From TTA-H9 sp002071415 (GTDB lineage: Bacteria > Bacteroidota > Bacteroidia > Bacteroidales > TTA-H9): 64,000 nucleotides of DNA. The DNA is taken from positions 124,001-188,000 of the forward strand of contig DAONSX010000001.1 of NCBI GenBank assembly GCA_035411425.1, read 5' to 3'. The notes beneath the pieces are model-generated. The model had not been told where the DNA came from and did no database searches. It saw only the letters and a program-made list of their open reading frames with translations. Shown in pieces: positions 8,576 to 17,410 of the stretch (within the stretch, counting starts at the first letter, position 1; each line of letters opens with the position of its first letter). The position numbers and the translations under genes are program-made.

Positions 8576-9493
8576 ATGAAACTTCAGAAACCTTTATTGG
8601 TTGTGATTGCAGGGCCGACTGCTTCGGGGAAAACTGAGCTTGCGATAGAACTTGCCTGTAAATACAATACGGAGATTATTTCAGCCGATTCACGGCAGTT
8701 TTATAAAGAACTCCCTATAGGTTCGGCTACGCCTTCTGAGGAACAATTGGCAAAAGTTAAGCATTATTTTATTGGCAACCGGACTATTCATCATCCTTGT
8801 AATGTAGCTGAATATGAAGAAGAAGTTATAGCTCTTTTGAGTAGATTATTTACATCCCAGCCTATGGTAATCATGGCTGGAGGTTCGGGTTTATACATCG
8901 ATGCTGTTTGCAATGGCCTCGATATTTTGCCTGAACCTGACCTATTACTCCGCCATCATTTACATGCTTTGTACCACGAACAGGGGATCGAAGCCCTGAG
9001 AACCCAATTACGCCTCCTCGATACCGAATTCTATCATCAGGTTGACTTGAAAAATCCGATACGATTGATGAGAGCGATAGAAGTGTGTATGTTATCTGGC
9101 CAGCCTTATTCGAGCCTTCGTACTGGAAAATCGAAATTGCGTAGTTTTCATATCCTTAAGCTTGCGCTTGATGTACCCAAGCCTTTATTGATCGAAAGAA
9201 TCAATCATCGTGTCGATGAAATGATGCAAAGAGGGCTGCTCGAAGAAGCTCAGAGATTGTTACCCTTCAGAAATCTTCAGCCTTTGCGCAGCCTGGGTTA
9301 TAAGGAATTGTTTGCTTATATGGAAGGACAATTTACTCTGGAAAAAGCTATCGAAAAAATAAAAATCAATACTCGAAAATTCGCTAAAAGACAAATCACT
9401 TGGTTTAAAAAAGACCCACTCTATCATTGGATTCCTCCGAATGACCTCCAGCATATCGACCAATTGATCGAAAATGCATTGCAACAATCTTGA
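8576..9493 (+). CDS. miaA: tRNA dimethylallyltransferase (copy 2)
   Basis: Second MiaA paralogue, 305 residues like copy 1 but clearly divergent. P-loop GPTASGKT is at residues 13-20, then IISADSRQFYKELPIGSATPS, GGSGLYIDAVCNG and a C-terminal RQITWFKKDP. The SATPSEEQL segment replaces the GTGKDL segment of copy 1, so the two differ in the loop following the ADSRQ motif. Catalytic Asp (ADSRQ) and Thr (P-loop) are both present, so both copies could be active. The gene is 30 bp downstream of the acidic-tailed protein. Duplicate miaA genes are known in this order; different tRNA or prenyl substrates are only inference. Confidence 0.9.
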   Translation: MKLQKPLLVVIAGPTASGKTELAIELACKYNTEIISADSRQFYKELPIGSATPSEEQLAKVKHYFIGNRTIHHPCNVAEYEEEVIALLSRLFTSQPMVIMAGGSGLYIDAVCNGLDILPEPDLLLRHHLHALYHEQGIEALRTQLRLLDTEFYHQVDLKNPIRLMRAIEVCMLSGQPYSSLRTGKSKLRSFHILKLALDVPKPLLIERINHRVDEMMQRGLLEEAQRLLPFRNLQPLRSLGYKELFAYMEGQFTLEKAIEKIKINTRKFAKRQITWFKKDPLYHWIPPNDLQHIDQLIENALQQS

Positions 9494-9626
9494 TTTTTTA
9501 CCGAAAATAAATTAAAAATCAGTTTTTTTTATTTTTAAATGTGATCTCCATATTATAAGTCGAAAAATATATTTTTTGTGATTTCTTTTTTTATATTTAT
9601 TCATATACTTTCAATTTGAATCGATT

Positions 9627-11489
9627 GTGAAAAAAATAATCATCAATCTTTTACGTCATTTAACCTTTTGGCTGTTGATCTTTGCTTCTGGAAGAATATT
9701 TTTTCTGATTTATTATCATGGAATTATTGCTCATTCTCACATAAAATTTACGGAGATAGCCGGCCTGTTCTTTCATGCTTTGCGGCTTGATGTGGCCACA
9801 TTTTGCTATATTGCTTCATTATTCCTTTTTTTATATGTAATTGAAAGTATAACTAAATGGAGGGCAATTAATCAAATTGTGAAGTACTTGAATTTTTTAT
9901 TGATTGGAATTTATTTTTTGATTGTTGCCGGTGAAACGGGTTTGTATGATGAATGGCATACAAAGCTCAACATGAAGGCGCTTGCGTATCTGAAGCATCC
10001 TGCAGAAGTGATAGCTTCAGCCCAAACACTGACGCTCGTGATAATGATACTTTTCTGGCTAGTATCGGTTTTTACTGCTTGCTGGCTATATAATAAGTTT
10101 ATCTTCCAGGCTTCAACAAAGCAATCATCTCCAAAGGCATGGAAGGCAGTTATAACTTACATTGTGTTACAACCCATTCTCATTATTGGTTCCAGAGGTG
10201 GCATTCAGCAAATACCTATCAATCAGAGTCAAAGCTATTTTTCGAAACATGCTATCTTGAATCATGCTGCCGTAAACCCAGCTTTCAATCTTTACATCAG
10301 TTGGTTCGAAAACCGTCAGTTCAAGGATAGGAATCCTTTTATTTATATGGATCAGGCCGAAGCCAGGCACATTGTAGATAGCTTATTTGCCAAGCCCACG
10401 ACTAATGGGATGGACATATTGACAATATATAAACCCAATATAGTGATGTTGATTCTCGAGAGCTGGTCAGCCGATCTGATCGAGAGCCTTGGCGGAGAAC
10501 CTGGCATAACGCCCGAATTTCGAAAACTCGAAATGGAAGGGATTCTTTTCACACAGGCGTATGCTGGTGGAAAACGTTCCGAACAAGGCTTGGCAGCTAT
10601 TTTTAGCGGTTTTCCCCCACATCCCTATACTTCGATAACCGTTCAACCCGATAAATATCAACATCTTCCCAGCATTGTCAAAAAAATAAATGCGCAAGGC
10701 TATCATTCTTCATTTTATTTTGGAGGGCAGTTGATTTATGGAAACATCAAAAGCTATATCATCTTCAATCAATTTGACCGTATCAAGGAAATTTATGATT
10801 TCAAACTTCCCAATGTGAAGGGGAAACTTGGCATACATGACGAATATACCCTTAACGAGCTTCTTCATGATCTTGCCGTTGAACCTGCACCTTTTTTCAG
10901 CGCTCTTTTTACGCTTAGCAGTCATTCGCCATACGATCAGCCCATGGAAGAAAAACTCTTCTGGGGTGATAACGAACGCAATTACATCAATTCAGCCTAT
11001 TACACCGACTGGTGTTTGGGAAAGTTTTTCGAACAGGCACGCCATCAGATTTGGTATCCGAATACGCTTTTTATCCTTGTGGCCGATCATAGCCATAATT
11101 CTTACCGAAATTGGCATCCAAACTCTTTCGAATACAATCGAATCCCTATTCTCTTTTATGGTGATGTAATTCGTGAAGATTTACGAGGAACGCAAATTGA
11201 CTGGTTGGTATCACAAACGGATTTAGGTACTACTTTGCTTGAAATCCTTAAAATTTCCACCCACGAATTTTATTGGGGGCGCAATATGTTTCACTCTGGC
11301 TTTCATGAGTTTACCTATCTCACCTTCGATTATGGGGTAGGATGGAAAGTACCCGAAGGAGAATACATCTGGGACGATCATCTAAAAATTCCTTTTAAAA
11401 TGACAATTCCCGGTGAGATACATTTAAAACATGAAAAAAACGCCAAAGCTTTTCTTCAGGTTTTGTTCGATGAATACCTGAATCAATGA
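9627..11489 (+). CDS. LTA-synthase-like membrane sulfatase/phosphotransferase
   Basis: Inner-membrane protein of the LtaS/alkaline-phosphatase superfamily. Five hydrophobic helices occupy residues 1-200, followed by a periplasmic sulfatase-type domain. That domain opens with PNIVMLILESWSADL (metal-binding Glu). The nucleophile region is GKRSEQGLAAIFSGFP, where Ser seems to stand at the position that is Thr in S. aureus LtaS. A VADHSHNSYRNWHP block follows with the late metal ligands. Related enzymes move phosphoglycerol or phosphoethanolamine groups onto cell-surface glycans or lipids; the exact substrate is unknown. GTG at 9627 is the only reasonable start, since a TTG just upstream is followed by an in-frame stop. 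The 3' end overlaps the convergent pdxB gene by 7 bp. Confidence 0.82.
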   Translation: MKKIIINLLRHLTFWLLIFASGRIFFLIYYHGIIAHSHIKFTEIAGLFFHALRLDVATFCYIASLFLFLYVIESITKWRAINQIVKYLNFLLIGIYFLIVAGETGLYDEWHTKLNMKALAYLKHPAEVIASAQTLTLVIMILFWLVSVFTACWLYNKFIFQASTKQSSPKAWKAVITYIVLQPILIIGSRGGIQQIPINQSQSYFSKHAILNHAAVNPAFNLYISWFENRQFKDRNPFIYMDQAEARHIVDSLFAKPTTNGMDILTIYKPNIVMLILESWSADLIESLGGEPGITPEFRKLEMEGILFTQAYAGGKRSEQGLAAIFSGFPPHPYTSITVQPDKYQHLPSIVKKINAQGYHSSFYFGGQLIYGNIKSYIIFNQFDRIKEIYDFKLPNVKGKLGIHDEYTLNELLHDLAVEPAPFFSALFTLSSHSPYDQPMEEKLFWGDNERNYINSAYYTDWCLGKFFEQARHQIWYPNTLFILVADHSHNSYRNWHPNSFEYNRIPILFYGDVIREDLRGTQIDWLVSQTDLGTTLLEILKISTHEFYWGRNMFHSGFHEFTYLTFDYGVGWKVPEGEYIWDDHLKIPFKMTIPGEIHLKHEKNAKAFLQVLFDEYLNQ

Positions 11490-12601
11490 TTCCATTCCTT
11501 GAAACCAAGCCTCATGGCTATATTTTTCTCTGACTCGTTCTTGATTTTTACCTCGAAATGAGGAAATTCATGACGAAAATTATAAGAACTCCTCAACTGT
11601 TCAAATAAGCCGGAGTTTTTTCTCAAGGCCTCATCATCCTGAAAAATATCGTATGTCGCTCTAACGGCTTCGATAAGATGTTCTACCAGCAGCCTGGCAT
11701 GAGGAGGAGGTCCAATTTCTGGCAAAACAGGCTGCTTATCCCAATGATAAAACTCAGCAAGCCGTGTAAAGATTTGTTGTGAGGCATTGCGTTTCCCATC
11801 GAGACTATAACCCGCAATATGTGGAGTGGCAATCAAAGCTCGTTCCATTAAGCGCAATTCAATTTCGGGTTCATTTTCCCAAACATCCAGTATGTAGCTA
11901 AATTTTTCATGAGCCAATGCGAATCGATAAAGAGCCGATTCATCCACTATGCTTCCTCTAGAAGTGTTGATGAGGCAAGCATCTGGTTTCATTTTCAGAA
12001 TATTCTGGGAATGGATGAGATAATGGGTTGGATAAAAACCAGTGGTTGTGTAAGGCACGTGTAAGGTAAGAATGTCGGAATTTGCCATGATTTCATCCAA
12101 AGAATTCTGAACCCTCAGAATGCCTTTCTCGAAGAGGGGAGGATCGTTAATAAGAACCTCCATTCCAAGCAAAGAGCCCAAATGAACGATTTTTTCGCCT
12201 ACATGTCCTCTGCCGATAACTCCCATGATTAATCCCTTCAAATTTTTCCTTTTTACCTCGGCATATTCAAGGATGGCGCAGCTTATATATTGAAAAACAG
12301 CACCCGAATTACTTCCGGGTGCACTAAAAACCACGATTCCAGCCTGTGAACAATAATTCTGGTCGATATGATCGACTCCACTGGTAGCCGTACCTATGAA
12401 TTTTATCTCAGTCCCATCGAGAAGCTGTTCGTTGCATAGCGTTCGTGTGCGAATAAGAAGAGCTTCCGCATTCTGTTCAATCAATAGATTTTTTGTAATC
12501 TTAGAGGCAGGATAAGACTTCAGATGGATGGGAAATTCACCCAGAAAATCCAAATAAGGGATTTTTTCATCTGCAACGATGGTTGGGATTTGGCTTTTCA
12601 T
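11483..12601 (-). CDS. pdxB: 4-phosphoerythronate dehydrogenase
   Basis: Second step of the DXP-dependent pyridoxal phosphate route: NAD-dependent oxidation of 4-phospho-D-erythronate. The protein opens IPTIVADEKIPYLDF and has the PdxB pattern LLIRTRTLCNEQLL, FIGTATSGVDHID and a AGIVVFSAPGSNSGAVFQY block. An NAD-binding GVIGRGHVG and the D-isomer dehydrogenase signature with Arg, Glu and His (NTSRGSIVDE, ENEPE, TPHIAGYS) follow. A C-terminal extension typical of PdxB makes 372 residues. ATG at 12601 is preferred to the TTG at 12607. Convergent with the LtaS-like gene. No other pyridoxal genes are near. Confidence 0.92.
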   Translation of the reverse strand: MKSQIPTIVADEKIPYLDFLGEFPIHLKSYPASKITKNLLIEQNAEALLIRTRTLCNEQLLDGTEIKFIGTATSGVDHIDQNYCSQAGIVVFSAPGSNSGAVFQYISCAILEYAEVKRKNLKGLIMGVIGRGHVGEKIVHLGSLLGMEVLINDPPLFEKGILRVQNSLDEIMANSDILTLHVPYTTTGFYPTHYLIHSQNILKMKPDACLINTSRGSIVDESALYRFALAHEKFSYILDVWENEPEIELRLMERALIATPHIAGYSLDGKRNASQQIFTRLAEFYHWDKQPVLPEIGPPPHARLLVEHLIEAVRATYDIFQDDEALRKNSGLFEQLRSSYNFRHEFPHFEVKIKNESEKNIAMRLGFKEWNH

Positions 12602-12870
12602 ATTCAAAACAATATAGAGAGAGAGTCGAAAGGTATGAACAAAAATTATTTTTTCTCAGTTTTCGGAAAATCACTTTCCCCACTTTTCGAAGAAGAATTT
12701 TCCTTAGGTTGGGGTAAAATACAACACAAAGGCTTTGTGGTTTTATTAAATCCTATAAAACTTCGAGAGCCTATGAAGACACAATTAAAAGAAGGAATGA
12801 TGTGCCAAAAAATTAAAATTATCGAGAAAATGCAAAGGCATCCGTGCTATGAGCAGAAAAATTTGCTATG
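12602..12870. other. Intergenic region between pdxB and tRNA-Gly, no supported gene
   Basis: 269 bp. It contains a plus-strand open frame from an ATG at 12635 (78 codons) whose stop lies at the edge of the tRNA gene. The peptide shows no family pattern and there is no promoter box, so I do not call it a gene. A short perfect hairpin (CACAAA, GGC, TTTGTG) occurs near 12725. The pdxB promoter is expected here but no clear TAnnTTTG is visible on the minus strand. Confidence 0.4.
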
Positions 12871-12943
12871 AGCGGAAAACGGGATTCGAACCCGCGACCC
12901 TCAGCTTGGGAAGCTGATGCTCTGCCAACTGAGCTACTTCCGC
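12871..12943 (-). tRNA. tRNA-Gly (anticodon CCC)
   Basis: Reading the minus strand gives a full cloverleaf. The acceptor stem is GCGGAAG paired with TTTCCGC, and the D arm is GCTCAGTTGGCAGAGC. The anticodon arm TCAGC-TTCCCAA-GCTGA gives anticodon CCC at positions 34-36. The T arm is GCGGG-TTCGAAT-CCCGT and the discriminator base is T. The 3' CCA is not encoded. All stems pair, with one G-T at the base of the acceptor and one in the T stem. Confidence 0.95.
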
Positions 12944-12957
12944 ATTTTTTTGTTCCG

Positions 12958-12965
12958 CAAAATTA
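12958..12965 (-). promoter_or_regulatory. -7 box of tRNA-Gly
   Basis: TAATTTTG on the minus strand, 15 bp upstream of the tRNA 5' end, matching TAnnTTTG. The start point would be near 12951. Confidence 0.55.
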
Positions 12966-13120
12966 TATCTTTCGTCATTTTTATGCAAATTTGCCTAAAA
13001 ACGAATTATAAACTATTTTTACTCCGTGAAGTTGAATTATCAGAATTCGGAAAAGAAAGTCATTCGCAAGATCGAACATCATTTTGTGATTCATTAAATT
13101 TCAACATTATAGAAATCATT

Positions 13121-13702
13121 ATGGATTTTACGAAAGCACGCGATTTTATTCTCAACGAGCTACGAACCGGTCTGAGGCCTAAATTTCATTATCATAGCAC
13201 CGATCGCACCCTCGATGTTTATGATTCGGCCATGTGTTTAGCAAGGCTCGAAAATCTCGATGCCTTGGAAAGCGATTTATTGAAAACAGCCACCATATTG
13301 AATGATGCTGGAATGATGAACACCTATAAAGGTCATGAGGAAACTTCAGCTGAACTCGCCAGGTTATGGTTGCCTCGATTCGGTTATACAAAACAAAAAA
13401 CCGAATGGATTTGCGAAATGATTATGGCTAGCAAAACACCTCACAAAACCTCTACTTTGTCTTCCAAAATCCTTTGCGATGCCGATCTCGATTACCTTGG
13501 CCGTGATGATTTCTTCATGATTTTGCATAAATTACGGATAGAATGGATTCAATTGAACCTCATCAATCTTAACCTGAAGGAATGGCATCATCTTCAATTA
13601 GAGTTTTTATCCACTCATCAATATTTTAGCAACGCAGCGCGCGAATCCCGGCAAAAGGGCAAAGAAGAAAATATCTGGCAAATCAGTAATCTTTTGTCGT
13701 AA
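13121..13702 (+). CDS. HD-domain phosphohydrolase-like protein with altered HD dyad
   Basis: Cytoplasmic HD-superfamily protein, 193 residues, of a type widespread in Bacteroidota. The first metal His lies in FHYHSTDRTLDVY, the helix after the dyad holds KGHEE, and the last Asp is in CDADLDYLGRDDFF. The central dyad, which in relatives reads (A)LFHDAGF, is ILNDAGM here (codons ATA TTG AAT GAT), so the metal-binding His is replaced by Asn. This could leave a mononuclear or inactive protein that only binds a ligand. The ATG at 13121 is chosen because upstream codons in this frame overlap the tRNA gene and give no homologous pattern. Substrate unknown. Confidence 0.75.
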   Translation: MDFTKARDFILNELRTGLRPKFHYHSTDRTLDVYDSAMCLARLENLDALESDLLKTATILNDAGMMNTYKGHEETSAELARLWLPRFGYTKQKTEWICEMIMASKTPHKTSTLSSKILCDADLDYLGRDDFFMILHKLRIEWIQLNLINLNLKEWHHLQLEFLSTHQYFSNAARESRQKGKEENIWQISNLLS

Positions 13703-13730
13703 TTTTCCATAAAAATCAGTTTATCAGTAA

Positions 13731-15272
13731 GTTGACTACAACGACATAACGAATAACTTTAAATTTTTTACCACCATACTACCCATTGTAAGATTTTTTC
13801 GTATCAAGATCCACAGTTACTTTCGTCGCAATCCTTTTGGATTTATTTTGACGGGAGCGGTGGTTATCAGGCTGATAGCAGCTTATTTCTCCGTAGGTTA
13901 TGTGTTTGCCTTTGAACACTTCGACGTGATAGAACCGACTTATAATTTGCATCCGGGTTTTGATGTACAAAAACCTTATCCTTTTTACTTTATGCTGCAT
14001 CAAGGTTTATTTTCGGTGATGAGTTCGATGAATATTCTTACACCCCGGACTCAAATGCTCATCATTAGAATCATTCATGCAATTTTTTCTATCATTACCG
14101 TGTTGTTTGGATACAGCCTGGCAAAGGCATCGGGTAACAAAAGAGGAGCATATCTGGCTTTTGCTCTTTTGGCCTTCGCCTGGATTATTCCTTTTATCTC
14201 GGTAAGAAATTATGCATTTAACCTTGCTATGCCTTTTATCGTCATGGCTGTCTGGTTGGCTCGGGTTTCTTTACAAAAATATTACTATTTGTCGTTTTTG
14301 GGGGGATTGGCCGGCGGATTGAGTATAGCCATCTATCCACATGCAGCAGTTTATTGGCTCATTTTTATCTTATTCACTCTGTTTATTAAAAAACCCATTC
14401 GTTTTTTACTTCTTGCCCTAGGTACATGGATCTCCCTATTGCTTAGCTTATGGTATATTCACCAGGTTCCTATAAGTTCTCCTCTAACGGTTTGGACTTA
14501 TTTATGGCAAAATCTTTACCCCGAACAAATTGCGTTGAATACTTCCGGATGGATTGGACCACTTATTCTTGCCCTTGTTTTGGGTCCTCCTTTGGGTTTT
14601 TTTGTATTATTCGGATTTTTACGCCTCAGAAAGGAAACTATTCGTATCGCTGCTCCTGCTTTGGTTTGTTTTCTGATAGGCACCTTTCTTCAGAATCGAT
14701 ACCATCAACTTTTTATTGCCTTCCCATTTATTGTTCTAACCGGCAGTCATGGCTGGACTGATTTTATCGAAAAGAGCAAATCATGGTCGAGCCGTTACCG
14801 ATCCTTATACTATGCCATGCTAGGATATTTCTGGACAGCAAACAGTATTTTATTGATCTGGATTTCGACGGTTGCACCTCATCAACCTCTTATCGATGCC
14901 TTAGAATATATTGGAAAAAATCCAAAAGTGAATGTTATTGTCGCCGTAGAACCAACATCTGATTTCTTCGAACCTGTTCCAGTGTATTATGCCGCTAAGT
15001 CTATTCAAGTAAAATATATTTCGAATGCCAAAGACATTGATTCGTTGAGAAATCACATTCGAATGCATTCGAGAGATTCTTTGCCTGGCTATGTTTTGTT
15101 TTTAGGAGAAAAAAATTTGAAACAAAGAATTAAAACCGTTTCTGAAATAATGCCTTCATTGAGTGTTAATGCAATTTTCAAGGCAGGATTTACCGAACGA
15201 AATATTCGCCGAATTTTACATCAACCTACTTCGGGAAGCGTTATCGTTTATAAGAATGATTATTTTTATTAA
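13731..15272 (+). CDS. Multispanning GT-C-like membrane glycosyltransferase, start uncertain
   Basis: Integral membrane protein with nine or more hydrophobic helices and a C-terminal soluble part of about 110 residues. After the first helix comes a short loop VGYVFAFEHFDVIEP. Related Bacteroidota proteins have a KGYAFHDDHFDVI-type loop here; this acidic loop is the likely catalytic site of GT-C transferases that use polyprenyl-phosphate sugars. No ATG precedes the conserved region in frame. A TTG at 13848 would cut into the first helix, while the frame stays open back to 13731 and encodes a plausible cytoplasmic lead (FFRIKIHSYFRRNPFGFIL). I give the whole open frame; a non-standard start (for example ATT at 13785) or a sequencing error is possible. 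It is followed after 15 bp by ligA. Confidence 0.6.
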   Translation, partial: VDYNDITNNFKFFTTILPIVRFFRIKIHSYFRRNPFGFILTGAVVIRLIAAYFSVGYVFAFEHFDVIEPTYNLHPGFDVQKPYPFYFMLHQGLFSVMSSMNILTPRTQMLIIRIIHAIFSIITVLFGYSLAKASGNKRGAYLAFALLAFAWIIPFISVRNYAFNLAMPFIVMAVWLARVSLQKYYYLSFLGGLAGGLSIAIYPHAAVYWLIFILFTLFIKKPIRFLLLALGTWISLLLSLWYIHQVPISSPLTVWTYLWQNLYPEQIALNTSGWIGPLILALVLGPPLGFFVLFGFLRLRKETIRIAAPALVCFLIGTFLQNRYHQLFIAFPFIVLTGSHGWTDFIEKSKSWSSRYRSLYYAMLGYFWTANSILLIWISTVAPHQPLIDALEYIGKNPKVNVIVAVEPTSDFFEPVPVYYAAKSIQVKYISNAKDIDSLRNHIRMHSRDSLPGYVLFLGEKNLKQRIKTVSEIMPSLSVNAIFKAGFTERNIRRILHQPTSGSVIVYKNDYFY

Positions 15273-15287
15273 AAATTCGAAATTATC

Positions 15288-17348
15288 ATGGAACTCGAAC
15301 ACGCACGAACTCGTATCGAAGAGCTTACAGAGATGATCGAACAGCATAACTACAATTATTATGTATTGAATGCTCCAACCATCAGTGATTATGAGTTTGA
15401 CAAGCTAATGGCCGAATTGATCAAACTCGAGAAGCAATTCCCTCAATTGGCCTCTCCCTATTCGCCCACACAAAGAGTGGGAGGAGAGATAACCAAGGAA
15501 TTTCAAACAGTAAGGCATCGCACACCTATGCTGTCGCTTTCCAATACATATACCGATACTGAAATTAGGGATTTTGACCAAAGAGTTAGAAAAACGATAG
15601 GCAATGAAGTGGAATATGTTTGCGAGTTAAAATTTGATGGAGTGGCAATCAGTTTGATATATGAAGATGGGAAACTGATAAGGGGAGTAACCCGTGGTGA
15701 TGGTACTCAGGGAGATGATGTAACTGCAAACGTAAAAACCATTCGCAGCATTCCTTTGCGATTAAAAGGGGATTTTCCTTCACAACTCGAAATGCGTGGC
15801 GAGATCTATATGACACATGCCGAATTCAACCGTTTGAATCAGGAAAGGGAAGAAATAGGAGAAATCCCGTTTGTCAACCCGAGAAATGCAGCTGCAGGCA
15901 GTTTGAAACTGCAGGATTCGACTGAAGTTGCCCACCGCCATCTCGAATGCTTTGTCTATTATGTCTTATCGGATTCTCTGAAATATGATAATCATTACGA
16001 CAGCCTGATGGCGGCTTGCAATTGGGGATTTCGTATTTCTCCCTATATATCCCGTTGCAAAAATATCGATGAAATATTCGATTTTATCGAGGAATGGAAC
16101 AAAGGTCGTGAACACTTGCCTTTCGATATCGATGGAGTTGTGATTAAGGTGAATTCTTTTCGGCATCAGCAAATTCTCGGTACTACAGCGAAATCACCAC
16201 GTTGGGCTATTGCTTTCAAATTTCAGCCAGAAAGCGTTTCGACACGTTTGTTGAATATTAGTTTTCAAGTGGGCCGGACAGGTGCTATTACTCCAGTAGC
16301 TGAACTCGAACCGGTTTTTTTGGCCGGTACTACGGTAAAACGAGCTACACTTCACAATGCCGATATCATTGCTTCACTCGATATTCGAGTGGGTGATTAT
16401 GTCTTTGTCGAAAAAGGAGGTGAAATCATCCCTAAAATCACCGGAGTAGATTTTTCGAAACGCCCACCCTCCTCCCAACCTTTTACTTTCATCGAATACT
16501 GCCCGGAATGCGGAACACATTTGAGGAAAAATCCTGGTGAAGCTACATGGTATTGCCCTAATGAAACGGGTTGTCCTCCGCAAATAAAAGGTCGTCTCGA
16601 ACATTTTATCAGTCGCAAGGCTATGAATATCGAATCCCTTGGCGAAGGACGTATCGAAATTCTTTATGAAAATCGACTGGTACGTAAGATAAGCGATTTT
16701 TACAAACTGACTTACAATCAATTGATCGGTTTAAAGAAAGTTTATCCTGCTACCGATAAAACCCCTGCCCGCGTGGTCTCTTTCAGGGAAAAAACCGTCG
16801 AAAATATTCTGAAAGGAATAGAACAATCCAAATCGGTTCCTTTCCCGAGAGTGTTATATGCCCTTGGTATTCGCTATGTAGGCGAAACCGTAGCTCGAAA
16901 ACTGGCTCTTCATTATCATTCTATCGACCGTCTCATGCAGGCCAGTTTCGAAGAATTAATTCTTGTAGATGAAATAGGAGAGAAAATTGCCGAAAGTATA
17001 GTTAAAACTCTTCACCAGCCCGAAATGAAAGAAATTATCGAGGAACTGAAGAAAGCTGGTGTGCAGATGAGTTTATCGGTCGAAGAAAAACAAACCCAGG
17101 GAAATATACTGGCTGGAAAAACTTTTGTAGTGAGTGGTGATTTCGGTTCTGCCGAACGACGCAGAGAGATCGAACAAATGGTAGTAAATAATGGAGGTAA
17201 ATTGGGCACAAGTGTAAGTTCGAAAACCAGTTTCATAGTGGCAGGCAGCCAAATGGGCCCTTCTAAGAAGCAGAAAGCCATTGAGTTGGGAATCCCCCTT
17301 CTCAACGAACAGGAATTTCTTGATTTGCTTGGGAAATCTCATCCTTAA
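15288..17348 (+). CDS. ligA: NAD-dependent DNA ligase
   Basis: Seals nicks during replication and repair using NAD+. Domain Ia (HNYNYYVLNAPTISDYEFD) binds NMN. The adenylation domain carries the lysine nucleophile in KFDG (residues 115-118) and TRGDGTQGDDVT. The OB fold follows (QVGRTGAITPVAELEPV), then a four-Cys zinc finger (CPECG and C-x-NETGC, about residues 405-430). Helix-hairpin-helix repeats follow (ALGIRYVGETVA, VDEIGEKIAESI) and a C-terminal BRCT domain starts near residue 608 (GKTFVVSGDF). Length 686 residues is normal. It ends 62 bp from the convergent aldehyde oxidoreductase gene with no obvious terminator between. Confidence 0.97.
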   Translation: MELEHARTRIEELTEMIEQHNYNYYVLNAPTISDYEFDKLMAELIKLEKQFPQLASPYSPTQRVGGEITKEFQTVRHRTPMLSLSNTYTDTEIRDFDQRVRKTIGNEVEYVCELKFDGVAISLIYEDGKLIRGVTRGDGTQGDDVTANVKTIRSIPLRLKGDFPSQLEMRGEIYMTHAEFNRLNQEREEIGEIPFVNPRNAAAGSLKLQDSTEVAHRHLECFVYYVLSDSLKYDNHYDSLMAACNWGFRISPYISRCKNIDEIFDFIEEWNKGREHLPFDIDGVVIKVNSFRHQQILGTTAKSPRWAIAFKFQPESVSTRLLNISFQVGRTGAITPVAELEPVFLAGTTVKRATLHNADIIASLDIRVGDYVFVEKGGEIIPKITGVDFSKRPPSSQPFTFIEYCPECGTHLRKNPGEATWYCPNETGCPPQIKGRLEHFISRKAMNIESLGEGRIEILYENRLVRKISDFYKLTYNQLIGLKKVYPATDKTPARVVSFREKTVENILKGIEQSKSVPFPRVLYALGIRYVGETVARKLALHYHSIDRLMQASFEELILVDEIGEKIAESIVKTLHQPEMKEIIEELKKAGVQMSLSVEEKQTQGNILAGKTFVVSGDFGSAERRREIEQMVVNNGGKLGTSVSSKTSFIVAGSQMGPSKKQKAIELGIPLLNEQEFLDLLGKSHP

Positions 17349-17410
17349 TTCATCCTTATCCCATTCACTTCAATTCCTATACAATAATTCCTCTGTAGAA
17401 AGAATGTGTT

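Noticed and set aside
12524..12871. Plus-strand open frame of 115 codons overlapping pdxB and touching tRNA-Gly
   Set aside because: Half lies antisense to pdxB, the rest has no family pattern and no promoter, and it ends in the tRNA gene.
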